Shown here one piece after another: positions 16,076 to 24,885 of a DNA stretch of 64,000 bases (the first letter of the stretch is position 1; each line of letters opens with the position of its first letter). The DNA comes from Nocardioides sp. Lineage in GTDB: Bacteria > Actinomycetota > Actinomycetes > Propionibacteriales > Nocardioidaceae. The notes under the pieces are model-generated. The model did not search any database. It worked only from the letters and a program-made list of their open reading frames with translations, and was not told where the DNA came from. Made by a program: the position numbers and the translations under genes. The stretch is from the NCBI RefSeq assembly GCF_030150155.1, contig NZ_JASLGR010000026.1, positions 103,293-167,292 of the forward strand. Reading direction: 5' to 3'.

Positions 16076-16104
16076 ACCGCGTATCTGTGGAGGCGATACG
16101 CGGT
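16076..16104. promoter_or_regulatory. operator (ARE-like) of the TetR/ScbR-type gene
   Basis: Perfect 10-bp arms ACCGCGTATC and GATACGCGGT are separated by nine bases, 28 bases upstream of the regulator start. The shape and placement fit an autoregulatory element bound by the encoded receptor. Confidence 0.7.
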
Positions 16105-16536
16105 GTGAATACCCACGTTAGCCAATGCGAACACCACCACGCACCAGCAGCGGACGTGGTACTGACGGTATGCCGGGCGTCGTCGTCGTACGGGCGGAGA
16201 ACCCCCGCTGAGGGACCGAGGTCCTTCACCCGACGTTCACCAGATGGCCCGGGAACGTTGTCCGGCGGACCTGTTGTTTCGCTCCACCCCCCGGTGTCAG
16301 GCTCGACGCGTCGGAAGGTTCGGACGCATGACATACCGATCGGTTGGTTTTGTGCACTCGGGGGCACTGACAGACCACAGCACGGGCGTCTCGCAGGACC
16401 GACCGGCGCGTGACCGGAGTGCCACATCAGGCGTGGTGAACCGGAGGCGCCCGCACCGGGGACTAGCCGATGCGGGCGCGTTGGTCGGGTCTGACCTGCA
16501 GACGCGACTGGAACAAGAGATTAAGGAATCGAAACA
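16105..16536 (+). other. long intergenic control region before the Pst-like cluster
   Basis: No convincing gene is present. It contains the tandem PHO-box-like element (16224-16245), a GC hairpin (16447-16455 with 16471-16479) in the leader, and an AAGGA ribosome binding site (16523-16527). A lone degenerate match to the reverse form of the 22-bp repeat occurs near 16430-16447. Confidence 0.6.
16224..16245 (+). promoter_or_regulatory. tandem PHO-box-like direct repeat
   Basis: CTTCACCCGAC followed immediately by GTTCACCAGAT. PhoP in Streptomyces binds tandem 11-base units of the form G(G/T)TCAYYYR(G/C)G; both units here match most positions. This suggests phosphate-starvation control of the genes starting at 16537. 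Confidence 0.6.
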
Positions 16537-17685
16537 ATGAAGTCGAAGTTCCTCATCACCGGCGTGGCGGCTGCCGCCGTTGCCAGCACCATCGCCATGA
16601 CGGCCCCCTCCGCTCTCGCGGACCCGCCGTCGGGCACGTACCGCACCTACGCCGCTGTCGGCTCGGACACGATCCAGGACGTCTGGAACGCTCTGGCGAA
16701 CACCGGTGGCGCCCTGGCCGGCGACGACATCGCCTCCTACGACGCCTTCACCACCCCCGCCACCACCACGATCAAGACCAAGGCCGCTGGGGCGACCTTC
16801 ACCCGCCCCACCGGATCGGGTGAGGGCGTCAAGGCCCTCAGCGCCGTGTGGGACTCCAGCTACGCCGGTCACGCCTACAAGGGCACCGCGCTGGTCAACG
16901 GCGAGGTCGACTTCGCTCGCTCCTCGTCGCGTCCCTCGGGCACCGGCACCGCCCTCACCTACGTGGCGTTCGCGCGCGACGCGGTGAGCGTGGCCTACCG
17001 TCCGACCACCGGGCTGTCGGCCGGTCTCGACCTGACCACCTCGCAGCTGACCGAGCTCTACTCCGGGGTCAACGACTCGACCAACGACTCGGGCACCGCG
17101 GCCACCGTCGCGATCGTCTCGGGCGTGCCGAAGATCAACGGCGTGACCGTGGCGCCGAAGATCCCGCAGTCCGGTTCGGGCACGCGGTCGTTCTTCCTCG
17201 GTGCGATCGGCGTCACGACACCGGCCAGCTACGTCGAGACCAGCACCGCTCCCAGCACGCTTGCTGAGAACAACGGTGCGTCGATCCCGAACGGCGGCGA
17301 CCTGATCCCGTTCTCGGCGGCGCAGTGGATCGCCCAGACCAAGGGCACCACGACGTCGACGATCTCGGGTCTGGAGATCGCCAAGGTCAACGGCTCGGCG
17401 CCGACCAACGGTCTGACCGGCGCCAGCGCCGCGCCGGGCCCGCTCTTCGGCCACACGGATGCCAACGGCCGCTACGACACCACCCCGGCCACCGGCGTGG
17501 GCACGTTCAACCGCGACACCTACAACGTGGCCGACACCGCCAACCTGGGCAACGACCCGGTCCTGGCCAACGCCCTCACGACTGACGTGAAGTCGGCCGC
17601 GGCGCGGACCACGATCACGAACTACGGCTTCGGCAACCTGAGCTACGCCGGCAGCACCGCCCTCACCGGCCCCTACGTCCACTGA
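16537..17685 (+). CDS. secreted PstS-like substrate-binding protein
   Basis: A 382-residue protein with a Sec signal peptide cut near ALA-DP (about residue 29). The mature part has the PstS-fold landmarks in order: YAAVGSDTIQDVW, GSGEGVKALSAVW, VDFARSSSRPS, YVAFARDAVSVAY, LTTSQLTELYSG and PQSGSGTRSFFLGAIG. The last aligns with the phosphate loop RxDGSGT of PstS, but the Arg is not kept. No lipobox or membrane anchor is visible, so it is probably released or wall-associated. It is the first gene after the PHO-box-like element and a plausible abundant phosphate scavenger. Confidence 0.8.
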   Translation: MKSKFLITGVAAAAVASTIAMTAPSALADPPSGTYRTYAAVGSDTIQDVWNALANTGGALAGDDIASYDAFTTPATTTIKTKAAGATFTRPTGSGEGVKALSAVWDSSYAGHAYKGTALVNGEVDFARSSSRPSGTGTALTYVAFARDAVSVAYRPTTGLSAGLDLTTSQLTELYSGVNDSTNDSGTAATVAIVSGVPKINGVTVAPKIPQSGSGTRSFFLGAIGVTTPASYVETSTAPSTLAENNGASIPNGGDLIPFSAAQWIAQTKGTTTSTISGLEIAKVNGSAPTNGLTGASAAPGPLFGHTDANGRYDTTPATGVGTFNRDTYNVADTANLGNDPVLANALTTDVKSAAARTTITNYGFGNLSYAGSTALTGPYVH

Positions 17686-17691
17686 TCCCTG

Positions 17692-17731
17692 CATGCTCGG
17701 CCGGTGGCGAACACGTCGCTGGCCGGGCATG
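17692..17731 (+). other. stem-loop between the two secreted-protein genes
   Basis: Arms 17692-17704 and 17719-17731 pair over 13 positions (two G-T pairs) around a 14-base loop. There is no T-run. Placement after a likely abundant secreted binding protein fits partial termination or mRNA stabilisation that lowers expression of downstream genes. Confidence 0.6.
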
Positions 17732-17761
17732 TCCCCTCCTCCTGAGAGACAAGGTCCTCCG

Positions 17762-19627
17762 ATGCACCTCCGATCCCGTCGTCCCCTCCTCACGCTGGTT
17801 GCCGGCGCACTCGCGCTCACGGGCGTCGCCTGGTCGGCGGCGCCGACCGAGGCGCTCAAGCCGCAGGGCTCCCGCGTCGAGCTCCTCTATGGGTCGCCCG
17901 ACCCGGCCCAGGCGATCACCGAGGCCAATACGCTGTTCGACTGGATCGGGCGTTCCCTCTACGTCTCGCAGGCCAACACCCTGCCCGACTCCGGATGCCA
18001 CAGCGACGACCAGTTGGCCGAGGCCGTGGTCGAGACCACCGCCGACGGCTCGGCCGAGTCGCCGGTGGTGCCCAACGACACCACGGGCCTCTCCTCGCTC
18101 TTCACCTGGTCTTTCCCCGGCGAGGTCTTCAACGGCGCCAACACCGTGATGGGGGCCGACAAGCACGACTTGATCAACGGGCTCAGCGGAAGTAGCTCGC
18201 TCTACACGCACGAGGGCTGGACGGCCAGCCCGAAGGTCAAGACGTCCTTCATCGCCAAGCTGTGGCCGGCCGGCACTGCCCTGAGCCTGGTCGTGGTCTG
18301 CGTGCTGCCGACCCCTGACGCATCGGGTGAGTACATCGTGCGGCGCGACGCCACCGGCCACGCCGCCACGTCCTGGCTGAACTTCGTCACCGTCGCCAGC
18401 CCGACCAACCCCGCCTGGACCTCGCAGGGCTGGCGCCTCGTCTCGCCCAAGACGGTGCCCACCGTCGGGGTGGCTGCGTCGTTCGGAGCCGACGGCACCT
18501 CGGGGAACGTCACCGTCTCCCTCAAGGGCGAGGGCGTCTCCGTGCTCAGCGGGGCGACCGGGAGCGTGGCGCTGTACGCCGGTGAGTCCACCACGGGCAC
18601 GCCGGTCGGAACGGCTGAGGTCGCCGCCGGCACCGCCACCGTCCCGGTCTCCGGCCTGACGCCGGGCTCGGTGGTGAGCTACACCGCCGTGTACACGCCC
18701 GACGCCGCCGCTGAGGCGACGTACGCGTCGGCCACCTCGGACACCGCGACGTTCCAGGTCGGCAAGGCCGCCGTCGCGACCACCACCGCCCTGACCGTGA
18801 CCGGAGCGCTCGTCCAGGGCCAGCCCCAGACGCTCAGCGCCACCGTGACACCCGCCAACGCCGGCGGCACGGTCACCTTCAAGGACGGCGCCGCAACGCT
18901 CGGGACCGTGGCCGTCGCCTCGGGCCGGGCGAACCTCACCCGGGTGCTCTCCGGCGGGGAGCACAGCCTGACGGCGACGTTCAACCCCACCGACACCACG
19001 GCGTACGCCGCCTCCAGCTCGCCGGCCCAGTCGGTGGAGATCGCGTCGCGGACCGCCAGCACCGTGACGCTGACGGCTCCGGCCGGTCGCTACGGCACTG
19101 CCACCACGGCGTCGGTCGCCGTCACCTCGGCCGGCGCTGCGGCGACCGGCTCGGTGACGGTCACGCTCGACGGCAAGCCCGTGCGCACCGTCGCGCTGGC
19201 CAACGGCCGGGCGAACGTGGCCCTGCCCGCCACGACCGGAGCCGGTCGTCACGCCCTCGCCGCCAGCTATGCCGGCAGCGGGACCGCTGCTGCGGCGACC
19301 GGATCGACGACCCTCACCGTCGCGAAGGCCACCTCCCGGGCCAGCCTCACGGTGACGCCGAAGAAGGTGACCAAGAAGCTGGCGCGCAAGGGCAAGGTGG
19401 CGGTCAGGATCACTCTCACCTCGCCCGGAAGCTCGCTCCGTCCCCGCGGACGGGTCACCCTCACGGTCGGCGGGCGCACGGTCGCCGGGACCGTCGGTGC
19501 CAACGGCACCGTGACGGTGAAGCTGCCCAAGTCCACGGCCTCGAAGCTGACCGTGGTCCTCACCTATCGCGGCGATGTCAACGTCTCCGGTACGTCGGCC
19601 CGCCTCGTGATCAAGGTCAAGCGCTGA
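17762..19627 (+). CDS. secreted protein with C-terminal Ig-like repeats
   Basis: A 621-residue exported protein. After a signal peptide (LLTLVAGALALTGVAWSAAP), residues to about 220 form a domain I do not recognise, with a possible disulfide pair (SGCHSDD, VVCVLPT). At least three bacterial Ig-like domains follow, with the repeated GTVTFKDGAATLG and VTLDGKPVRTVALANGRANV pattern, and a very Lys/Arg-rich last domain (TPKKVTKKLARKGKVAVRI) ending KVKR. It probably sits on the cell surface or in the wall. Position between a PstS-like protein and the Pst operon suggests a role in displaying or assembling the binding proteins; that is inference. Confidence 0.8.
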   Translation: MHLRSRRPLLTLVAGALALTGVAWSAAPTEALKPQGSRVELLYGSPDPAQAITEANTLFDWIGRSLYVSQANTLPDSGCHSDDQLAEAVVETTADGSAESPVVPNDTTGLSSLFTWSFPGEVFNGANTVMGADKHDLINGLSGSSSLYTHEGWTASPKVKTSFIAKLWPAGTALSLVVVCVLPTPDASGEYIVRRDATGHAATSWLNFVTVASPTNPAWTSQGWRLVSPKTVPTVGVAASFGADGTSGNVTVSLKGEGVSVLSGATGSVALYAGESTTGTPVGTAEVAAGTATVPVSGLTPGSVVSYTAVYTPDAAAEATYASATSDTATFQVGKAAVATTTALTVTGALVQGQPQTLSATVTPANAGGTVTFKDGAATLGTVAVASGRANLTRVLSGGEHSLTATFNPTDTTAYAASSSPAQSVEIASRTASTVTLTAPAGRYGTATTASVAVTSAGAAATGSVTVTLDGKPVRTVALANGRANVALPATTGAGRHALAASYAGSGTAAAATGSTTLTVAKATSRASLTVTPKKVTKKLARKGKVAVRITLTSPGSSLRPRGRVTLTVGGRTVAGTVGANGTVTVKLPKSTASKLTVVLTYRGDVNVSGTSARLVIKVKR

Positions 19628-19648
19628 ACCTCCTGCCATGACGTCGGG

Positions 19649-19673
19649 GCTCGGGCTGTCGCACAGCCCGAGC
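19649..19673 (+). terminator. hairpin after the Ig-like gene
   Basis: Perfect 11-bp stem GCTCGGGCTGT/ACAGCCCGAGC with a three-base loop, no T-run. It may separate the two secreted-protein genes from the seven-gene operon or act as an attenuator. Confidence 0.6.
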
Positions 19674-19710
19674 ACCGACTCATGCTCCGCACTTCGCTCT
19701 CTAGGACGAC

Positions 19711-22518
19711 ATGGTGAACACCACTCGAGCATTCGCATCCACCTCGGTACCAGGCGTCGCCGCCGGCCTCGCCCTGGCGCTGGTGAGCGCGTTCGTGCTG
19801 CTCGCTCCGGGGGCGGCCGACGCCACCGCCACAGCCAGTGACGGATCGGACTGGGGATCCCAGGGGAAGCTGTCGAGCGACAGCGCGGTGACGCTGCGGT
19901 GGGACAACACCGACAATCCGGCCGGCTCGGTGGTTCCCCGCGACTCTCGTCAGGCTCTGCCGCACACCGACGGCAAGACCTACGCGAGCGTGTCCAAGTC
20001 GATCCGCGACGCCTACGCGGCGGCGTTCGGCGCGGGCAACGGACTCGGCGGCCTCCAGGTGAGCGTCTCCCAGACCCGGGACCTGGTCAATCAGGCGGTC
20101 ACGGTCGAGGTGTCAGGCGGCACCGGAGGCACAGCCGTCCCGGGAAGCGGCATGGCCAGCTACGTGCAGGTGTTCCAGTGCTGGGGCGCGATGGGAGCCG
20201 ACGGCAAGCCCGACTCGGAGGCCGCCGATCCCGACCCCGCCACCTGCCAGACCGGGGCCGGTGGCGCGGACTGGGTGTCGATGACCCGGCAGGAGGACCG
20301 CTTCGTCGGCGGGGATGCCGCACTGCTCAAGGGCGGCGACTGGTCGACGTACGCCCAGGCCGCCGCGACCGGGCGGCAGGACCCGCCCTTCCTGACCGTC
20401 TCCGGCGACGAGGACGGCAGCGTGCTCAACCAGAAGAGCACCTACTTCAACGCCACCACCACCAACGAGCTCTCCCACGCCACGCTGGACGGTCGCGGCG
20501 CCGCCCAGCGCAGCTTCGAGATGCAGACCGGCAGCGAGGCGCCCGGGCTCGGATGCGGCTACCGGACCGATGCAGCCAGCACCCGCACCTGCTGGCTGGT
20601 GATCGTGCCGCGGCTGGCACTCAACACGATCGCGGACTCCCAGATGGGTCCGATCTCCCCCTCGATCTGGGGACAGCGCCTTCAGGTCCCGCTCACCTTC
20701 CAGGACGTTCCGACCGCCTGCCCGAACGGCCGGGCCCGGGCACTGATCGCCGGATCGGAGATGGCTCGGAGCGCGTTCGCCTCGTGGACGCCCGGTGTGT
20801 GCGAGAAGGAGAAGCTGACGCTCGGCTACTCCACCGTCCCGGACTCCGTCGCCCGGACGCAGTACGCAGGCGGGGGGAGCGACGCGATCCTCACCTCCGA
20901 GCCGATGGCGAGCACGCAGCGGGCGGTCTATGTGCCGGTTGCCCTGACGGCTCCGGTGATCGGCTACACCTTGGACTACAAGCCTGAGTGTGTCGCCTCC
21001 GCGTCGTTGGCGATCGCCGACGTCGCCACCGAGGCGGCGGCGAGGAAGTGCGGCTATGACAGCCTCGCCGATCTCACGACCGACCGCGCCAAGAGCGGCT
21101 CCCTCGTCCGCGACCTGCGGCTCACCCCGCTGCTGATCGCGAAGCTGCTGACCCAGTCCTACGGCTGGGCCAGCATGGACGAGCAGCTTCCCTGGCTGGT
21201 CCACGCGCCGGTCAGCCTCTTCGCCGACCCGCAGTTCACCGCGCTCAACCCGCAGCTCCACCTCGGCCGCTTCGGTGGCAACGGTGACAAGCGGCTCGCC
21301 TCCAGTCTGCTGGTCGAGGCGAGTCGATCCGACGCCGCCAGTCAGCTCTGGAACTGGCTGTTGGCCGACCCGGCCGCGTCGTCGTTCCTCGCCGGATGCC
21401 CCGACGCCGAGGGGATGGCGATCAACCCGTTCTACTCGGCACGGACCTACACCTCGTGCCGTTCCCAGGCGACGGCCTTGGAGAGTGCTGCGGCTGCGGC
21501 TCGCAAGGCCACCTCGAAGCCCGACGGCTACGTCGACCTGGCGGTCAGCTACCCGCCCGAGGGCTCCCCGTACCCGCTCCCGGAGTGGTACGACGGCGGC
21601 CACCCCGCGGGCGCTCGGTCCAAGACCGAGACGGACTGGCTGCCCCGAGACGACTCGATGGCCATCACCGCGCGGAACACCTTCAACGGCGGGAAGAAGG
21701 CCGCCACCCAATGGTGTGCCACCTCCGTCGACGACAGCTGCCAGCCATCGCCGGGCAAGTGGGTCGCTCCGAGCGGGAAGATCGCCTTCGGCGATCGCCA
21801 GGCCTTCACCGTCACCGACGCCTCCTCCGCGGCGCGCTACCGGCTCCCGACGGCGACGCTGTGCGACGACGACGGGAGGCACTGCGTCGGTGCCACCACC
21901 GCGAGCCTGCGGGTCGCCGCCGATCAGTTCGAGCGGTCCTCGGTCTCCAACGTCAGGTCCCCCGGTGACGCCGACCTCGCCGACGGCGCCTACCCGCTGA
22001 CGATGCCCGTCTACGCCGCGGTCCGGCCCACCCTCGATGCGGCCACCCGGACGGCGTACGCCGACGCGCTGACGTTCCTCACCGGCACCGGTCAGACGGC
22101 CGGGCTCCAGGTCGGTGACCTTCCGCCCGGCTATGCGCCGCTCACCAAGACACTGGCCAAGGACGCGGTCGACGCGATCGCCGCCCTGCGCGCCGGGCTC
22201 CCCACGACGGCGGTCTCGCCCTCGGCCACCCCCTCGACCAGCACCACCGCCCCCTCGACCACCCCCACCTCCGGGGCCGGCACCGGTCCCAACCCCGGTG
22301 GCACCGGGATCACCGTGCCTGAGGGCACCACCCCCGGTGTCACCACCGTCGCAGCCCCCGGGCCGGCGACGGTGACGCCGGGGGCGCTGGTCCCGACCGC
22401 GGCGGGGACGGAGACGTGGCCGAAGTACACGCTGCCGCTCGGTCTGGCGATCGCGTTGTGGTGCGGTCTGTTCGGGCCGCTGATGCGGACCCGCGCACGG
22501 TTCCGGGTGAGCCGATGA
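19711..22518 (+). CDS. large membrane-anchored PstS-like protein
   Basis: A 935-residue protein with a signal peptide (VAAGLALALVSAFVLLAPGAADA) and a large extracytoplasmic region. The segment LTLGYSTVPDSVARTQYAGGGSDAILTSEPMAS resembles PstS-type ligand loops. Several paired cysteines, a Thr/Pro/Ser-rich stalk (about residues 830-895), one membrane segment (LPLGLAIALWCGLFGPLM) and a basic tail RTRARFRVSR follow. Length is more than twice that of PstS. It overlaps pstC by ATGA. The architecture, a surface binding domain on a stalk tethered beside the permease, suggests a membrane-fixed receptor. Ligand unproven. Confidence 0.75.
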   Translation: MVNTTRAFASTSVPGVAAGLALALVSAFVLLAPGAADATATASDGSDWGSQGKLSSDSAVTLRWDNTDNPAGSVVPRDSRQALPHTDGKTYASVSKSIRDAYAAAFGAGNGLGGLQVSVSQTRDLVNQAVTVEVSGGTGGTAVPGSGMASYVQVFQCWGAMGADGKPDSEAADPDPATCQTGAGGADWVSMTRQEDRFVGGDAALLKGGDWSTYAQAAATGRQDPPFLTVSGDEDGSVLNQKSTYFNATTTNELSHATLDGRGAAQRSFEMQTGSEAPGLGCGYRTDAASTRTCWLVIVPRLALNTIADSQMGPISPSIWGQRLQVPLTFQDVPTACPNGRARALIAGSEMARSAFASWTPGVCEKEKLTLGYSTVPDSVARTQYAGGGSDAILTSEPMASTQRAVYVPVALTAPVIGYTLDYKPECVASASLAIADVATEAAARKCGYDSLADLTTDRAKSGSLVRDLRLTPLLIAKLLTQSYGWASMDEQLPWLVHAPVSLFADPQFTALNPQLHLGRFGGNGDKRLASSLLVEASRSDAASQLWNWLLADPAASSFLAGCPDAEGMAINPFYSARTYTSCRSQATALESAAAAARKATSKPDGYVDLAVSYPPEGSPYPLPEWYDGGHPAGARSKTETDWLPRDDSMAITARNTFNGGKKAATQWCATSVDDSCQPSPGKWVAPSGKIAFGDRQAFTVTDASSAARYRLPTATLCDDDGRHCVGATTASLRVAADQFERSSVSNVRSPGDADLADGAYPLTMPVYAAVRPTLDAATRTAYADALTFLTGTGQTAGLQVGDLPPGYAPLTKTLAKDAVDAIAALRAGLPTTAVSPSATPSTSTTAPSTTPTSGAGTGPNPGGTGITVPEGTTPGVTTVAAPGPATVTPGALVPTAAGTETWPKYTLPLGLAIALWCGLFGPLMRTRARFRVSR

Positions 22519-23537
22519 GCACGCTGCTGCCGGAGTACCCGGCCGAGGGGATCGACGACGCCAAGCCGCAGCGCGTGGTGACGACGTACGCCGCCGTCGA
22601 CCGCGCCTTCCGCGAGACCAGCCGCGGCGCAGGCACCTTCGTGCTGCTGGTGATGGTGCTGGTCGGGGCCTTCCTCACCATCCGGGCGGTCAAAGCGATC
22701 TCCTCGGTCGGCGTGGTCGACTTCGTCACCACCCAGAAGTGGTCGCCGGAGACCAACCACTTCGGCATCGCCGCGGTGCTCACCGGCTCGGTCCTGATCG
22801 CGGCCGTGGCGCTGATCGTCGCGGTCCCGGTCTCGCTCGGCGCAGCGCTCTTCATGAGTGAGATCGCCACCGGGCGGGTGCAGAAGACGATCACCAGCCT
22901 GGTCGACCTGATGGCCGCGGTGCCATCGGTGGTCTACGGCCTGTGGGGGCTGGCGTTCCTCCAGGTGCACGTGGTGCCGTTCGCGCGCTGGCTGTCGACG
23001 TACTTCGGCTGGTTCCCGCTCTTCCACGTGGACGGGGTCGACCCGAAGAACCCGCTGCCCAACGACGCGCTGTACACCTCCTCGACGTTCATCGCCGGGC
23101 TGGTGGTCGCGCTGATGACCATCCCGATCATGACCTCGATGATGAACGAGGCGTTCTCCCGAGCTCCCGCCGGGGAGCGCGAGGGCGCCTACGCCCTGGG
23201 GGCGACGCGCTGGGGGATGATCCGCAAGGTCGTGCTGCCGTTCGGCAAGGGCGGGATCATCGGCGGCGTGATGCTCGGCCTGGGCCGGGCGCTGGGCGAG
23301 ACGATCGCGATCTACCTGGTGATCTCGCCGGTCTTCGCGATCAACCTGCACCTGCTGCAGAACGGCTCGAACTCGGTCGCCGCCCTGATCGCGCTGCGCT
23401 ACGGCGAGGCGAACCCGTTCTCGATGTCGGCGCTGATGGCCGCCGGTCTGGCGCTCTTCATCCTCACCATGATCATCAACTTCACCGCCTCGACGATCAT
23501 CGCCCGGTCCCGCTCCGGCGCCGAGAGCGAGGGCTGA
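22515..23537 (+). CDS. pstC: phosphate ABC transporter permease PstC
   Basis: A 340-residue inner-membrane permease with about six membrane segments. The cytoplasmic coupling loop is ERECAYALGATRWGMI-like (reads EREGAYALGATRWGMIRKV), followed by GIIGGVMLGLGRALGETIAI, the classic BPD_transp_1/PstC pattern. An unusual stretch between segments (FAR-WLSTYFGWFPLFHVDG) is present in actinobacterial PstC. Coupled by ATGA to the preceding gene and one base from pstA. It forms the channel with PstA. Confidence 0.92.
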   Translation: MSTLLPEYPAEGIDDAKPQRVVTTYAAVDRAFRETSRGAGTFVLLVMVLVGAFLTIRAVKAISSVGVVDFVTTQKWSPETNHFGIAAVLTGSVLIAAVALIVAVPVSLGAALFMSEIATGRVQKTITSLVDLMAAVPSVVYGLWGLAFLQVHVVPFARWLSTYFGWFPLFHVDGVDPKNPLPNDALYTSSTFIAGLVVALMTIPIMTSMMNEAFSRAPAGEREGAYALGATRWGMIRKVVLPFGKGGIIGGVMLGLGRALGETIAIYLVISPVFAINLHLLQNGSNSVAALIALRYGEANPFSMSALMAAGLALFILTMIINFTASTIIARSRSGAESEG

Positions 23538-23538
23538 G

Positions 23539-24885
23539 ATGACGACCACCGCCCGACGTACCCCGCTGGCGACCGTCACCCCGCGTGACGGACTGGCGCC
23601 GCTGACCAGCGAGCCGCCCCGGATCCGGATCGGGCGCTCCCGGCACGAGGTGCTGGCCCTGATCGGCGCCGCGGCCGCCGGACCCGCGATGGCGCTGCTG
23701 CTCGGTCCCGTGCTCGGCCTGATCGGCCTGGGCTGGGTGCCGCTGGTGGCCTACCTGTGGTTCGTCATCACCTACGGCGTGCTGATCTCCCTGACCGAGA
23801 ACGGTCCCGCGGTGCGCGACCGGTTCTGGTCCGTCGTGCTCTGGTCGGCCGGGATCTTCATCATGGTGATGCTGGCCCTGGTGATCGGCTACACCCTGGT
23901 CCGCGGTGAGTCGGTGTTCCGGGAGCTCAACTTCTCCAACTGGCGCAAGAACTTCTTCACCGACGACATGGGGCTGACCGGGCCGCTGTCCCCGCTCAGC
24001 CAGGGCGGCATCTTCCATGCCCTGGTCGGCACCCTGGAGCAGATCGGGATCGCACTGGCGATCACCATCCCGCTCGGCACCGCCACCGCGGTCTTCCTCA
24101 ACGAGGTCGGCGGGCGCTACGCCCGGTTGGTCCGCACCGTCGTCGAGGCGATGACGGCGCTGCCCTCGGTCGTGGCCGGTCTGTTCATCTACGGCTCGGT
24201 GATCCTGCTGGTGACCAAGCAGTTCAACGGCTTCGCGGCGTCGCTGTCGATCACGGTGCTGATGCTGCCGATCATGATCCGCTCCGCCGACGTCGTCTTC
24301 CGGCTCGTCCCCGGCAACCTGCGTGAGGCAGGGCTGGCGCTCGGAGGCGGTCAGTGGGCCGTCGTACGCCGAGTGGTGCTGCCTACCGTCCGCTCGGGCC
24401 TGACCACCGCGATCATCCTCGGCACCGCGCACGGGATCGGGGAGACCGCCCCGGTGCTGCTCACCGCCGGTGTGACCAACAACCTCAACTGGAACCCGTT
24501 CAACGGCCCGCAGGTCTCGCTGCCGCTGGCCGCCCTGGAGTTCATCAAGAGCCCCGAGCCCGGGATGAAGGCGCGCGGCTTCGCCACCGCGGCGTTCCTG
24601 ATGTTCGTGGTGCTGATCCTCTTCGTCGCCGCCCGGCTGATCGGCGGGCAGCGGGCCGGGGAGGTCACCGACCGGCAGCGCCGTCGGCTCGCGGTCCGCT
24701 CCGAGCACGACCTGGGCCGGATCCAGGGCAACCACGACGTCGTCGCGGCGGCCCTGGCCCAGCTCCGTCCGGTCCGCCCCGACTCCGGGGTGGTCGACAT
24801 CGCCAAGGCCCGGGCCCTGACCGCGCTGGAGGAGACCGACGGCGCCGGCCTGACCCACCGATCCACCTCAGGAGACGACTCATGA
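23539..24885 (+). CDS. pstA: phosphate ABC transporter permease PstA with long tails
   Basis: A 448-residue permease, longer than the usual ~300 because of an N-terminal extension with extra hydrophobic segments and a C-terminal cytoplasmic tail of about 80 residues (from GGQRAGEVTDRQRRRLAVRS). The coupling loop is NLREAGLALGGGQWAVVRRV, followed by GLTTAIILGTAHGIGETAPV, typical of PstA. The stop overlaps the pstS ATG. The charged tail could contact PstB or the last protein of the operon. Confidence 0.9.
   Translation: MTTTARRTPLATVTPRDGLAPLTSEPPRIRIGRSRHEVLALIGAAAAGPAMALLLGPVLGLIGLGWVPLVAYLWFVITYGVLISLTENGPAVRDRFWSVVLWSAGIFIMVMLALVIGYTLVRGESVFRELNFSNWRKNFFTDDMGLTGPLSPLSQGGIFHALVGTLEQIGIALAITIPLGTATAVFLNEVGGRYARLVRTVVEAMTALPSVVAGLFIYGSVILLVTKQFNGFAASLSITVLMLPIMIRSADVVFRLVPGNLREAGLALGGGQWAVVRRVVLPTVRSGLTTAIILGTAHGIGETAPVLLTAGVTNNLNWNPFNGPQVSLPLAALEFIKSPEPGMKARGFATAAFLMFVVLILFVAARLIGGQRAGEVTDRQRRRLAVRSEHDLGRIQGNHDVVAAALAQLRPVRPDSGVVDIAKARALTALEETDGAGLTHRSTSGDDS

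Noticed and set aside
17663..19738. 691-residue reverse frame under the Ig-like gene
   Set aside because: Antisense shadow with Gly/Arg-rich composition and no domain or start signal.
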